Shown piece after piece: positions 1-11,470 of a stretch of DNA of 64,000 nucleotides; the stretch's first letter is position 1, and every line of letters starts with the position of its first letter. A program made the position numbers and the translations under genes. The notes beneath the pieces were generated by a model that did not search any database, had not been told where the DNA came from, and saw nothing but the letters and a program-made list of their open reading frames with translations. This DNA is from Gnetum montanum (taxonomy: Eukaryota > Streptophyta > Gnetopsida > Gnetales > Gnetaceae), in NCBI GenBank assembly GCA_015680685.1, contig MNCI01003975.1, forward strand, positions 634,285-698,284. The letters are read 5' to 3'.

Positions 1-1272
1 GTGTGCATAGTGCCAACACGAGGTGGGACATTGCAATTCCAGAATGCAATTCATGATGATAAGAAAGCACCCTCTAGAACATATGCGACGCCACTACCCC
101 TGGCATCTTGTTGATCCTCTGGAGATGTTGTTTGACATCTTGCTGACCTTTCGGAGCTACCACTACCACAGCCCGTCGCCTTGGCAATAGCTCTTGTTAT
201 TAGTGCCTGCTACTAGAGTCCTAGCACTATTGTGGCCCAGCCACAAAGTTGCTACCCTCCAACCCCCACCATCACCCAAGCTCAAAAGACGTTCAGCTAC
301 TAGGTTTCTCAACTTACAGCTGAACTGCATGATGTTTTCCTTGGGCAGGGACTCCTAAGCACTCACATCACTACAACTCCTAGCCTCCTCGATGCCAACC
401 CCTTCAGTCTACCACTGCCAGAATTGCTGATGGCCTTCCTGGTTTGGACGTCACATGCTTTAGCAACAATACTCCCTACTCCAACAATGTTTAAAGCAAG
501 TGGGATTCTACCCTCACCTCATTTCATGGTTACATTTTTCTGGTCTTCATTCTGTTGTGTTTGTAGGATATAGGCTGAGATGGCATCGGTCAGAGATGCA
601 TTTTGCCAGGAGGATAGGACACCACATCGTTCCAGGATGACCGTTCTGACTAGCTTGGCTACTTGGGAGTGTACATCCCACCCTCCCTCTTAACCTTCTT
701 CACTTTGTTTCTCACACCCATAGTTTCCCATTTTACATCTCTTTTACAAGCTTGCCCAATGCATATAAAGCCCTCCCACATGCTCAACCGCAAAGTCCAT
801 AATGCATGTAACGTAGCTCGCTGCATGGGAAGCATCTGTAGGTAGGTCAAAGACCCACATGGATTGAACACAACTCATCTCGATGAGGAAACACTTGTCC
901 TACAACAATAAGGTTGTTTGCAAGTGAACATGGTTAAATAGCAGAAGAAAAGTGCAAAAGCGTAAAAGAGAAAAAGAGCTTAAAAAAAGAGGCATGCCCA
1001 AAAAAATGGCACATCAACTGTTTCACAACGACCATCTCTAAGCATTCCAATGAGAGGTTAGAAGCCAACAAAAGAAAGATGCCCATGCATACCCACTCCC
1101 TCACAAGCACTCCGATGAGGGACTGCACTATGTTATATCTTTCCCTTACCTGAACCTATCCCCTCAAATTCATCCTTTCCCCCTTTTCCTACATGACTAC
1201 CCTAATACTCCCAAGCACAGCAAAGCAACATCTGAGCGACCACTGGAGAGTGATGTTAGCATCTTGTCCTTC
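1..1272. other. Unassigned DNA, no gene recognised
   Basis: I see no recognisable protein domain or structural RNA in this stretch. Short open frames on both strands (for example around 663-871 and 934-1128) have no motif and look like chance. A pyrimidine-rich run near 672-690 follows a GTGTACA, which read on the minus strand is a purine tract followed by TGTACAC. This could be the polypurine tract and edge of an LTR extending off the left of the window, but no second LTR copy is available to test that. Confidence 0.4.
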
Positions 1273-1351
1273 ATGGTGTTTCGTATTCTTTGTCAACGTC
1301 TCTTAGGAAAATCCTCTAGACGTTGACAAAGAGGGGCTAGTGAAACACCAT
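1273..1351. repeat. Long imperfect inverted repeat (hairpin)
   Basis: Two arms pair across 79 bases. The outer arms are ATGGTGTTTC and GAAACACCAT. The inner arms are CTTTGTCAACGTCT and AGACGTTGACAAAG, which are perfect complements. A short purine/pyrimidine centre also pairs partly (TAGGA/TCCT). Internal bulges of about 5 and 10 bases separate outer and inner arms. The structure could be a foldback element, a small MITE remnant or a miRNA-like precursor. Nothing around it decides between these. Confidence 0.75.
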
Positions 1352-1638
1352 AAAATTTTAAGACCCTCGTGCTTCAGCAGAGTCTTGAAATTTGGGCAAG
1401 GATTTCCACAAGTGCAGCATCATGATGGGCCAACAGAACAATGTAGGCACCAGGATAGAGTGTATAGTCTGGTAAGTTTTCTATCTCCAGAGTTGATAGG
1501 CCTGCTGGACTCTCCAGCCTGCCCAACCGAATAATTAACCCAACTGGAAATCTACCCAAGGACCATGATAGGAGTTGTCAAAAATGTTTGGGATGAGCAA
1601 AACAGTTCAACAAGTTTTCTAGCATAGAAATTTGCTAC

Positions 1639-1806
1639 GCTACACTACACTACATAGTGTAGCAAGCCTTGAAGAGATCAATCAAGCATCCAAGATGTAA
1701 GTTGATGACAAGTTGGTCTTCCAAAGCATTTTCCCATGTTACAACCGTCAAGCAAACTTGTTCCACCAACACAAGGTGCTATGCTATGCTACGCTATGTA
1801 GCGTAG
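1639..1806. repeat. Two short perfect palindromes built on CTACGCTA/CTACACTA
   Basis: GCTACACTA (1639-1647) pairs perfectly with TAGTGTAGC (1655-1663). CTACGCTA (1789-1796) pairs perfectly with TAGCGTAG (1799-1806). Both sit in related CTAC/GCTA-rich sequence about 150 bases apart, as subterminal repeats of some DNA transposons do. I cannot define element ends, so the class is open. Confidence 0.5.
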
Positions 1807-1924
1807 TAAAGTGTAACAAGGACAAAGCGCACAAAGGCCCCCCTTTGCCAAGTGACTCCAACAAGAATATTGCACTTGGCAATGCTTTAGCCTTCAAAAT
1901 TGGTTGTCCCACTTAGCCCTCAAG

Positions 1925-2522
1925 CCTCGAGCACATCTATTAATCAACATAACCATAAGGAAGAAAAAATAAAAGATCAACATACATACAAACTTGAAGG
2001 TACCAATGTAACATCCTATCCTTTGTTAAGGGTAGAATTGTATTGTAACAATGTAATTAACCTTCAAAAGAATGGGTGCCTTATTATGAGGAGTTATAAT
2101 TATTCATTGTACCCCTTGGAAATGGGTTTGACCCATGCCATTTAAGGCCAAGCTTAGAGGTTGTGCTAGCATGAAGTTTCAGAGCCTAAATTGGCAAGTG
2201 ATGAGAGTCAAGTGAAGTGGGACAAGAAGGAACTGATAACCCATTTAGCTAGATAGCCTAAGTATGATGGTAATGCCAAATTGCCTCTAAGGCCTTAGGT
2301 GTCATGGGAAGATAACCTAGAGGACATTATAGTGTACCATTCTCATCAATAAAATTTTTCCTCTGCATTCCTTCCTTACATTCAATGCACCAGTAATTTA
2401 CCAAGTTTTTCATGGTATTTCCATTATAACACTCATGAGTGCAATGAATTAAGTAATTAATGATCATGTTTTAATGACCATCTAGGAATGGGATGTCACA
2501 ACCAAAAATGATAGGTGTTACA
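1925..2522 (-). repeat. Partial 3' LTR of the old Ty3/gypsy (Tekay-like) element
   Basis: Bases about 1925-2006 match 35005-35090 (shared features include CCATAAGGAAGAAAA and ACTT-AGGTACCAA). After skipping the solo LTR at 2007-2500 the match resumes at 2501-2522 (CAAAAATGA-AGGT). On the minus strand the LTR begins TGTAACACC at 2522, directly after a purine-rich tract (AAAGAGGAAAAGAA, complement of 2523-2536) that would be the polypurine tract. Upstream of about 1925 the match to the other LTR is lost, so this copy is truncated or interrupted by DNA reaching the window edge. Confidence 0.65.
2007..2500 (+). mobile_element. Solo LTR, 494 bp
   Basis: The unit starts TGTAACATCC and ends GGGATGTCACA, giving TG...CA ends with a nearly inverted terminal stretch. 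It is flanked by a perfect 5-bp duplication ACCAA (2002-2006 and 2501-2505). Removing it restores continuity with the other LTR copy of the host gypsy element at 35085-35095. A CAATAAAA polyadenylation-like signal near 2347 suggests plus orientation. No internal coding region remains, so it is the product of LTR-LTR recombination. Confidence 0.85.
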
Positions 2523-3960
2523 TTCTTTTCCTCTTTATAATCTTCTTCTAAAAAGATCTTAGGGTAGGTAGAATAAACATCTTTCTCAAACTCTTATGTC
2601 ATAGCCTAAGAACCATGACAACTTCAAATCATCTTAATCATAGGTGCAACTCTGGTACATAGCTTACACTCTACTTGATCTAGAATACACATTGAATGCT
2701 TAGCATGTAAAGTGTAATCCTGAAGATGAACATTTGACTAATCTATCACCTAGCTATTGTCACAAACATATTTCCACAACATCAAGATGTGAAACATATT
2801 ATGAATGCCAAAAAATGAAGGTTAAAAATCCACCTAATGTGCCATGTCACAAATCTACTTCAAAACCTTGAAAGAACCTATGATCCTCACAACAAGCTTA
2901 CCCTTACTACCAAAGTATATTAGGCCCTTCAAAAGAGAGATAGAAGGAAATACTTGATCACCAATAGTGTACCCTAAAGACATTCTATAATTAGCATAGG
3001 AGATATTATGATTTTGTGCTTCCTTCAGTTACTTCCAAGTAGTCTTGATCTTCAATATCATGCATGACCAACTTAGTAAAAAGCCATTAATAGTCCTCAT
3101 TCAAATCATAATAAAGAAGGGTTCTACATGATCTATCATATAAGTCCTCATATGGAGTCATGTGTAGAATAGCTTAATACCTATTGTTATCAGAAAACTC
3201 TAACAACAAAAATAAACTATCTCACCTATCTAAGTAATGAAGAGTACATAATTGAAGCATGTCCTCCCAGCACTGGGTTCATCCTTTCCACTTGGCCATT
3301 AGTCTAAGGATGATACATAGAACTCAAGTTTAACTATTAGTCCAAACTACTCTAAAAAGCATGTCAATACTAAGGCATGAACTCAACATCATAGTTAAGC
3401 ATAATCTTAACCAAAATACCATGTAATATCATAATCTCCAATAGGAAGAGACAAGATACATCCTCTATACTAGTGGTAGTCTTCATTGTCAAGAAGTTAG
3501 TAGACTTGGATAATACATCCACAACCACCACAATAGCACCCTTCCTAGTTTGCATGTGATGCAAACTGGTAAGTAAGTTCATACTAACCACCTTCTACTT
3601 CCATTATAGAATGAAAGGAGAGTAAAGATAATAACTACGTATTTGATGCTTAATATTAACCTACTAATAGACTAAACAATTCAACATAAATTCATAAACT
3701 TACATTTTCAAGATAGGCCACTAATACACCCTTTTCAGAAGTTGATACTTCCTCTTACTACTAGGATGCATTTGAGATTTACATAGATGAGCCACCTTTA
3801 ATATCTTTTATCATAAAGACTCTAGCACATACATAGGTTCCTTGAAATGAAGTAATCCATGAAGATCCATGACCATCATAATCTCATTGGTCTTTCTCAA
3901 CTGTGCACACCATAGATTTCTCTACCACTCCTAAATATGATCAAATACATTTGACTAGAT
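2523..3960 (-). pseudogene. Ty3/gypsy integrase and chromodomain-like tail (old element)
   Basis: Remnant of chromovirus integrase, which inserts the retrotransposon cDNA into host chromatin. On the minus strand at about 3860-3600 there is a degenerate zinc-binding region (HPSSKRKYQLLKRVY, stop, WPILKM, later CLVYQ for the expected CLVCQQ). The core follows at 3591-3370: MNLL for MDF, then VVVVDVLSKSTNF and LHGILVKIMLNYDVEFMP, matching the usual VVVDRLTKSAHF and LHG.P..I.SDRD..F. The middle catalytic Asp region is altered. At 2600-2530 a frame reading FEKDVYSTYPKIF resembles the end of a plant chromodomain (ATWE...YP.LF) just before the LTR. There are several stops and frameshifts. Upstream on the same strand lie RNase H and RT, in chromovirus order. 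Confidence 0.8.
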
Positions 3961-3999
3961 CATAAAACTCTATAACTTTACAATAATATAGTTCAAAGC

Positions 4000-4950
4000 A
4001 TCCAAAACTACATTGCTTCTACTTGAACAACATTATATGAAAAAGTCAAAGTTGGACAACAATTCCATCCATCTCTGTTGATGTAGGTTCAGCTAAGATT
4101 GGTCCATAAGGTATTGCAAAGTCTTGTGGTTCATCTAGATTATCAATATCACTCAATAGAGATAGTGATGCCAAATTCTAAGTATGAACATCACAGTTTC
4201 GAACACAAGATCATGGATTAGATAATAAGATTCATGTGACTTTATCTTCCTAAATGCAAATGCAACTACCCTATCCTCCTATATGAGGATAAATCCAAAG
4301 CCTTCATTGAAAGCATTAATGCATAGGTCGAAGGATTTTCTAGAAGAGGAAGAGATCAAGATCATGGTTTAGATTAATCTCCTCTTCAACTCATCAAACA
4401 CTACCTCACATAAAGGATCCCACCAAAAATCATTCTTCTTCCACAAAAGCTTTGTAAGTGATGAAGTAATGTAAGAGAAGCTCTCAACAAACCTCTGGTA
4501 GTACCCAACCAAACCAAAAAGGCCCTAAACCTTATTCATATTTCCAAGAATTGGTTAATCATGAATGACTATGATCTTGACAGGGTCCATGACTACTCTT
4601 GCTTCCAAAATCATATGATATAGGAACTCAATCTCCTTAGGTTTAAAAAAGTAATTTGATGCTTAACCATACAATTGATCTTCATGAAGGATTTGCAACA
4701 TGCTTCTAAGATGCTACTCATGTAACTACTCTTATAAGGAGTACATGAAAATATCATTGATGAAGATAATGATAAACTAAGATAAGTAGGATCTCAAGAC
4801 ATTATTCATGAGATACATGAACACTACAATAGCATTAGTGAGTTTAAATGACATAACCAAAAATTCATAATTATTATACCATGTTTGGAAGGATGTATTG
4901 GAAAGATACTTCTCATGAATCCATACCTAATGATACTCAAACATAATAAC
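4000..4950 (-). pseudogene. Ty3/gypsy reverse transcriptase C-terminal half and RNase H (old element)
   Basis: Minus-strand translation gives, in order: EYH-stop (for GYHQ), TSFQTWYNNYEF (for TAFRTRYGHYEF), MSFKLTNA.VVFMYLMN (for MPFGLTNAPA.FM.LMN), FINDIFMY (for YxDDILVY; the first catalytic Asp is replaced by Asn), VMDPVKI, GLFGLVGYYQRFVESF, FWWDPLCEVVFDELK, and an RNase H end QQRWMELLSNFDFFI then VVLDALN. This is a clear chromovirus RT thumb/connection and RNase H with many stop codons (for example GYHQ to EYH-TAG). The RT N-terminal half is at 11021-11470, separated by the copia insertion exactly after KI(D)(L)-equivalent codons. Confidence 0.88.
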
Positions 4951-5997
4951 TGAGGATCATAGAACGTAGAATGGGAGGATGAATAAGTTCCACAAACAAA
5001 ATTAAACAACCACAAAAATCACACTTAATTTTTACATGGTTCCCCAACTTGGGTACATCCACACTCAAAGGGTAGAATCCTTACACACATCTAGACTTTA
5101 TTTCTCAAAAATATGGTTTTAAGGGCACCACACCCTATACAAGCTTTGAGTTTTACACCGGAGTGTTATGTCATTGTGAAACTACTCAACCCTGCAAGGT
5201 CTGGACAAGCTCAATTACAGATGTATTCCCGCAAGAAGCACATCAATCCCATAGGGCATCAAAGAAAGAGAGAAATTACAACAAGAGAATGTAACATAAC
5301 TTATATATACCTTGTACAATGAAGTAAAATGTCACAACAAATCAAATTAAATGATGTGACAATTCAAGTTCACAAGTACAACAAAATATATACAATGATA
5401 ACTTGATGCTCAAAAATATTTTCATGATACTTGCTTTGATAGTGATAATTCATGTACATCACTTGCACAATACCTAAGAAAATGAAGTCTCCTTGGATTT
5501 TTTGAAATCACCTTAGAATTCATGTAACAGCTATTTAATGTCTAGTGTAGACATCTCCTTTGAGATTAGGATGTGAAAATGACTTCAATTCTGGGGAGAC
5601 ATCTCTTCTAAAAATGGGACATCTCTATGGAGACATCTTCTCTTGAAAGGAGATGTCTCCTATTTTTGGGAGACATCTTCTCTTGAAAGGAGATGTCTCC
5701 TATTTTTGGGAGACATCTTCTCTTAATCAACTTCACTTCAACCAAGACATCTTCTACATCTGGGAGACATCTTCTTAGCTTTTGAACTTTGATTCCTGAA
5801 GGTTCCTCTTGATCATTGAAGCATCTTCATTTTACTTGTAGTCTTCATACTCATTCATGCTATCTTAAGTCTCCATATTGACATCTCTTCATAGATGTCA
5901 TTTCTTGAGCTCTCATTCATGCTTGCAAAATCATCACACTTCACACTATCTATGTTCTACATTTTTCTTAAGATTTTAACATACCAAAAGATCAACA
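4951..5997 (-). repeat. 3' LTR of SIRE-like Ty1/copia element (1047 bp)
   Basis: Sequence from TGAGGATCATAGAACGTAGAA to ATCAACA is repeated at 10003-11020 with many substitutions. The plus-strand ends are TG and CA. The left flank ATAAC (4946-4950) matches ATAAT (11021-11025), a 5-bp target duplication with one change. The U3 part contains many GACATC/GATGTC hexamers, including a 45-bp tandem duplication near 5633-5722 in which GGAGACATC pairs with GATGTCTCC. In the other LTR many of these hexamers read GACGTC. Confidence 0.9.
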
Positions 5998-6013
5998 ATC
6001 TCCCCCTTCTTGG
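5998..6013 (-). other. Polypurine tract of the copia element
   Basis: On the minus strand this reads AAGAAGGGGGAGAT directly before the LTR start TGTTGATC. This is the standard position of the plus-strand primer for LTR retrotransposon reverse transcription. Confidence 0.8.
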
Positions 6014-6299
6014 TGATGCCCAGAACCTAAAAAAATAGGTTAGTTGTCTCTAACAATCATCAATTCACGTGTATAATCCTAGTTGAAAATATATCTAGCA
6101 ATTAGCATCCTCAGGTCACAATCATCAAGCCATTCATAGATCAAATAAAAATCACCAATTTCTCAAGTCAATTCTCCTCGGAGTGGGGTAGAACTACCCC
6201 TACACACATGCAAAATTATTTTTTTGTTATTTAAGAAAACATAGAGATAGAAGAAAACTTACTTGATAGGATAGGGTCTTATTTGCATGTTGTTACATA

Positions 6300-9200
6300 G
6301 AGTATTTAGTCTTCACTCATCCAAGGGTTTTGTGAAAGCATCAGCTGATTGATTTATGGTGCCAATAAATTCTAGTTTTATGTGCCCACGTTGAGTATGT
6401 TCTCATATAAAGTGATGAAGAATTTCAATGTGTTTAGTATGAGAGTGTTGAATTGTATTTTTTGTCATATTGATTGCACTATTTTTATCACAATAGATAG
6501 GTGTAGATTTGAGTTCTTACTCCTAAATCTTTGAGCATTTCTTTCATCCATAGGAGTTGAGGACAACAGCTCCTAGCTAAGATGTATTCAACCTTTTTTT
6601 GTAGAAAGTGTTGTAGATATTTGCTTTTTAGTTGTCCAAGAGACAAGGCACCTTCTTAGAAAAAAGTAGCTTTCACTTATGCTTTGATGATCATTTGAAC
6701 ATCCTGCCCAATCTGCATCACAATATCTAGCAAGATCAAGTGAAGAATCCTTTGGATACCAAAGGCCCCAATTAGTGGTACCTTTCAAATAATGGAAAAT
6801 TCGTTTAACTACCTTTAAATGAGATTCTTTTAGAGCAACCTAATATCTAGCACATATTCCTACACTTAATGCTATAACTAGTCTACTAGTAATTAAATAA
6901 AGAAGACTATTTATCATGCTTCTATAAAGCTTGTGATCAACAAACTTTTTTTGATCATCTTTGGTAAGTTTAAAATTTGCAATCATAGGAGTGGTTTTTT
7001 ACCTTAACATCAGCTAGGTTGAATTTGAGAAGAATATCTTTAACATACTTGGTTTGGAAAATGAAGGTTCCATCTTTAGATTGATTGATCTAAAATCCAA
7101 GAAAGTTTTTGAGTTCTTCCATCATGCTCATTTTGAATTCAAATTACATAAGAGCTGAGAATTTCTTGCAGAGAGCTTCATTATTAGCATCAAAAATAAT
7201 ATCATCAACATAAATTTGAACTATAAGTAGATCATTACCTTATCTTCTAAGAAATAAAGTGACATTAGCCTTATCTCTTTCGAAACCATTTGATGTAAGA
7301 TGTTGGGAAAGTCTTTCATACCAAGCTCTAGGAGCCTATTTAAGTTCATACAGAGCCTTCTTGAGCTTGTAAACATGATTAGGTTTCATGGAATCTATCA
7401 AACCTTTAGGTTGTTCAACATAAACTTCTTCTTGTATGGTTCCATTTAGGAAGGCACTTTTTATGTCCATTTGATATAGCTTGGTATTTTTAATACTAGC
7501 ATATGCCAAAAGAAGTCTAATAGATTCTAGTTTAGCAACAAGAGCAAAATTTTCATCAAAATCAATCCCTTCGTGTGATTGTATCCTTTGGCAACTAATC
7601 TAGCTCTATTTTTAATGATATTTCCATTTTCATCAGTTTTGTTCCTAAAGATTCATTTTGTTCCAATGGTGGGCATATGATCAGGTCTAGGTGTCAAATC
7701 CCATACATTATTCCTAGTAAACTAATTTAGCTCATCTTGCATTACGGAAATCCATCCTTCTTCTCCTTCATCTTGCATGCTCCTTTAGTTCAAGTTGAGA
7801 GAGGTATGCTAAAAAAGCATAAATTTCTTTAGTTTGGCTTCTAGTGTGAACACCATCTTGAACCTATCCAATGACTTCATTGAGGAAGTGTATTATACTA
7901 AGTCTGAGCATTTGGATTGAATGGAAGATATCTCATTAGGTTCATCTTCTTGCTCTTCTTCATGTTCACTGTCTATTTCTAAATTTTTATCAACTTGAAC
8001 TTGAGTGGCACTAGATAGTTTTTGAATAGGAATAATTTCATCATCAAGTTGTGGAGAAGTAACTTCATGATCATCAACATTAACATTTATAGTTTCTTCT
8101 ACAATATTTGTCCTTTTATTGAAAACTCTATAAGCCCTGCTAACTAACGAATATCCTAAGAAAATACCTGCATCTATTTTCAGATCAAATTTCCTCAAAT
8201 TATCTTTATCATTCAAGATATATCATTTTGAACCAAAGACATAAAAATTACCTATTAAAGATTTCCTACTAGTTCATAATTCATAAGGAGTTTTAGAAGT
8301 AAATCTTCTTACCAAAACTTTGTTGGAGACATAGCAAGCAGTGTTGATTGCTTTAGCCCAAAGTGATAGGGAAGGTTTCAATCATTCAATATGGTCCTTT
8401 CCATTTCATTACAAATCCTAATCTTCCTTTCAACTACACCATTTTGTTGAGGAGTTCTTATAGTAGAAAACTAATGAAATATGTCGTTCATTTGACAAAA
8501 TTGCTTAAAAATTGATGTTCTTGAATTCTTGTCCATTGTCACTCATGATAACTTTAATGTCATAGCCTTTTTCTTTCTAAATATAATTGAAAACTTTTAA
8601 GAAATGATCAAATACCTCATCCTTATGATCTAAAAGGCAACCCAAGTAAAATGAGAGTAATCATCAACAATAGTTAGAAAGTACCTTTTCTTGCCCAAAC
8701 TAAGTATCTGAGAAGGATCAACCACATCCATATGAAGTAGATCTAAGGGACGAGAGGTAGAAATAAAATTTTTCTTACCAAATATTACCCTTATTTTCTT
8801 TCCTTTTTGGCATTCTTCACAAGTATTTAGATTAAAAGTCTTTGAGTTTGGGTAGTCCATGAACCATTTCCTTTGAAACAAGTATCTAAAGAATTTTTTT
8901 ATTTATGTGGCCCAACTTCCTATGTTATAGATGGGTATCATCTATACAACTCATTAAGCACTTTGATTCAAGGTTAGGATTATTTCCAAAAATAGGGATG
9001 TAAACATTTCTCTTTCTAGTTCCCTCTATCACAATGTTTCTTATGGTTAAATCTTGTATTTTACAAGTTTCTTTAGAAAAAGTAACATTGAAATTTGAAT
9101 CACAAAGTTGACTAACACTAAAAAGATTATGTTTTAACCCTTTAACAAAGAACATCGTATTTACCCTTGGAAGTCCCTTATCTTTTCCTCCTATGGAACC

Positions 9201-9961
9201 AATACCTATTACAGTAGCTTCCAAAAGTGACGGTTCCATAGGTTTATTTCGTGAAGTGTGTGAAGTAGGATTTATCACTTATCATGTGCCTTAAACATCT
9301 ACTATCAATATACCACATGATTGTTTTGGTATCAATGAGAGCTATTTGAGCCATCAAGTTCTTTTCAAGATTTCTCTCTTTAGTTTTCAAACCAACAAAG
9401 ATCCTAGCCTAGATTGCTTTTGCAAAGACTAAGTGTACTGATTCATCTTAAGATACCAATACACTTTAATATGACTAGATTTTGCACAGAAGAAACAATT
9501 TAGAAGTTTAGATTTTGATGTTTTATCAAACTTGGATCAATTTTCTTTTGTAGAATCTCTTAGACATAAATATTTTTGCTTTTGATATTTGGGCTTCTCT
9601 AGAGAGTTCTTACACATCTACTCAATCACATTGTTATCTTTTGAACCCCAACCTTAAGGTCTGAGTTTTCTTACTTAAGATAATAACATTCATCATTAAG
9701 AATGGTAATATTCATTTCTTTGACATGTAAAACATCTTTCATCTCAACACATAAACTTTGAAAAGAAATGACTTCATGGCAAAACAATTCATACCTTTCT
9801 TCAAAAGATATTTCATTGTTTGACCTTCTCTTGATGTTAGGATTGTCACAAGTTTTATCCATCATATAATCTTTTCTATTCCTAAAAGTAAAAATGAAAA
9901 TGAAAGATTTACCTTTGCCAAAGTGATGAAGTATCACATTGATTCTCCCTTCCTTATTCAT
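6300..9961 (-). pseudogene. Ty1/copia gag-pol remnant (SIRE/Maximus-like)
   Basis: Broken polyprotein of a Ty1/copia element, read from high to low coordinates. Gag remnant about 9961-9671 (ends NITILNDECYYLK), then a decayed zinc knuckle near 9500 (CFFCAKSSHIKVY). Protease/connector 9278-8925 with LPRVNTMFFVKGLKHNLFSVSQLCD. Integrase 8881-8630 with CEECQKGKKIR, STSRPLDLLHMDVVDP and YFLTIVDDYSHFTW; its C-terminal part 8216-7893 has FLGYSLVSRAYRVFNKRT. RT about 7760-6850 with MQDELN, a VWDLTPRP-like stretch, RARLVAKGYN and an intact YVDDII at about 7212-7195. RNase H 6788-6588 has GLWYPKDSS, YCDADWAGC and SWTTKKQ. The CQKGK...TSRPL.LLHMD.........YF..IVDDYS signature and the 1-kb LTRs fit SIRE/Maximus. 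There are many stops and frameshifts. The gag N-terminus appears deleted, because the gag remnant starts only about 25 bases from the PBS. Confidence 0.88.
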
Positions 9962-9982
9962 GTTACTTTATCTATGAGAGAT

Positions 9983-10000
9983 AACCTTACTCCAATACCA
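9983..10000 (-). other. Primer binding site (tRNA-iMet type) of the copia element
   Basis: On the minus strand TGGTATTGGAGTAAGGTT lies 2 bases inside the 5' LTR. It matches the plant initiator-Met consensus TGGTATCAGAGCCAGGTT at most positions, with transition-type differences. Confidence 0.82.
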
Positions 10001-10002
10001 CT

Positions 10003-11020
10003 TGAGGATTGTAGAACTTAGAAGGAGGCGATGAATAAGTTACCTAAATAAAATTAAACAAACATAAAATCACACTCAATTTTTATGTGGTTCCCCAACT
10101 TAAGTACGTCCACACTTGAAGGGTAGAATACTTACACATCTCCAAACTTTGTTTTTCAAAAATGAGGTTTGAAGAGCACCACATCCTATACAAGCTTTGA
10201 GCTCTAAATCGGAGTGTTTCGTCAATGCAAAACTACTCAGCCCCGCAAGGTCCCAACAATCTCAATTACAGATGTCTTCCCACAAGAAGCACATCAACCT
10301 TGTAGGGCATCAAAGAAAGAGAAAGAAATTATAAAGACAGAATGTAACTTAACTTACAAATACCTTGTACAATGAAGTACAATCTCACAACAAATCAAAT
10401 CAAATGTGACAATTCAAGTTCACAAGTACAACAAGTTATAGATAATGATGGTTTGATGCTCAAAAATATTTCACAGTACTTTCTTTGATCGTGACAATTC
10501 ATGTACAATAGTTGCATAATATCCAAGAAAATGAAGTCCTCTTATAGCCTTGGAGTTTTTGAAATTACCTCAAAATTCATGCAATGGCTATCTAATGGCT
10601 AGTGTAGACGTCTTCTTTGAAATTGGGACGTCTCTCTGAAAATGACTTCAATTCTAGGAAGATGTCTCTTCTGAAAATGGGATGTCTCTATGGAGACGTC
10701 TTTTCTTAAAAGGAGATGTCTCTTATTTTTGGGAGATGTCTTTTCTAAGTCAACTTCACTTTGACCAAGACGTCTTCTACATCTAGGAGACATCTTCACA
10801 ACTTTTGAAATTTGATTCCTGAAGCTTCCTCTTGATGATGAAAGCATCTTCCTTTTTCTTGTAGTCTTTACACTCGTTCATGCTCCCTTGAGTCTCCATA
10901 TTGACATCTCTTCATAGATGTCATTTCTTGAGCTCTCATTTATGCCTACAAAATCATCACACTCCACAATATCTATGTTCTTCATTTTTCTTAAGGTTTT
11001 GACATACCAAGAGGTCAATA
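10003..11020 (-). repeat. 5' LTR of SIRE-like Ty1/copia element (1018 bp)
   Basis: Paired with 4951-5997. It starts TGAGGATTGTAGAACTTAGAA and ends GGTCAATA on the plus strand; the terminal CA has become TA. It holds a cluster of GACGTC hexamers (about 10607, 10627, 10697 and 10769), several of which correspond to GACATC or GATGTC in the sister LTR. An open frame of 82 codons across this cluster (10847-10599, minus) is an effect of the repeats, not a gene. Confidence 0.88.
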
Positions 11021-11470
11021 ATAATAATCTTTAAGAATAGTTATGCTTTGTGCAACCAATTAAAAAGATCATGTATGTATAGCAAAGGGTAATTATTATT
11101 TAATGTCATTTGGTTAAACTGATGGTAGGCAATGCATAACTTTAGAACATCATCCTTCTTCTTAATGAAAACTATAAGAGCACCACACAAGGACACATTA
11201 GGATAAACTAATTCTTTATTAAGAATCTTCTAAATTTATATATTTAGTTTACCTAACTTAATAGAAGACATCTTATTCAACACCTGGAAGACTACTTCTA
11301 CACTAGGCTTGAGGTCAATCCCAAACTCAACCTGAGGCCTAAGAGACAAATCAAGTAACTCTAAAGGAAATACATCCAAAAACTCATGAATTATCAAGAT
11401 TTGGTTGGTCCCACGATCATTAGTCTTACTGTTAGCACCTTTCTGCCATTCCATGGAGCAGCAATCCATA
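11021..11470 (-). pseudogene. Ty3/gypsy reverse transcriptase N-terminal half (old element)
   Basis: Minus strand, upstream half of the RT split by the copia insertion. Readable blocks are IIHEFLDVFPLELL (for V.EF.DVFPE.L), RPQVEFGIDLKPS (for EREVEF.IDL.PG), NKELVYPNVSLCGALIVFIKKKD (for G.IRPS.SPWGAP.LFVKKKD), LKLCIAYHQFNQMTL (for R.CIDYRQLNK.T), NNNYPLLYIHDLF (for KN.YPLPRIDDLF) and LFLKI (for .FSKI). The catalytic-site lead LFSKIDL runs directly into the copia element, and its continuation GYHQ is at 4940. Stop codons are present. Confidence 0.88.

Noticed and set aside
8925-9278. Separate gene for the 117-codon minus frame
   Set aside because: Its GLKHNLFSVSQLCD block is the standard copia protease-integrase connector; it is part of the copia polyprotein.
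10599-10847. 82-codon minus-strand open frame rich in Arg/Ser/Lys
   Set aside because: It lies wholly inside the copia 5' LTR and is a by-product of the repeated GACGTC-type units; the sister LTR does not keep it.
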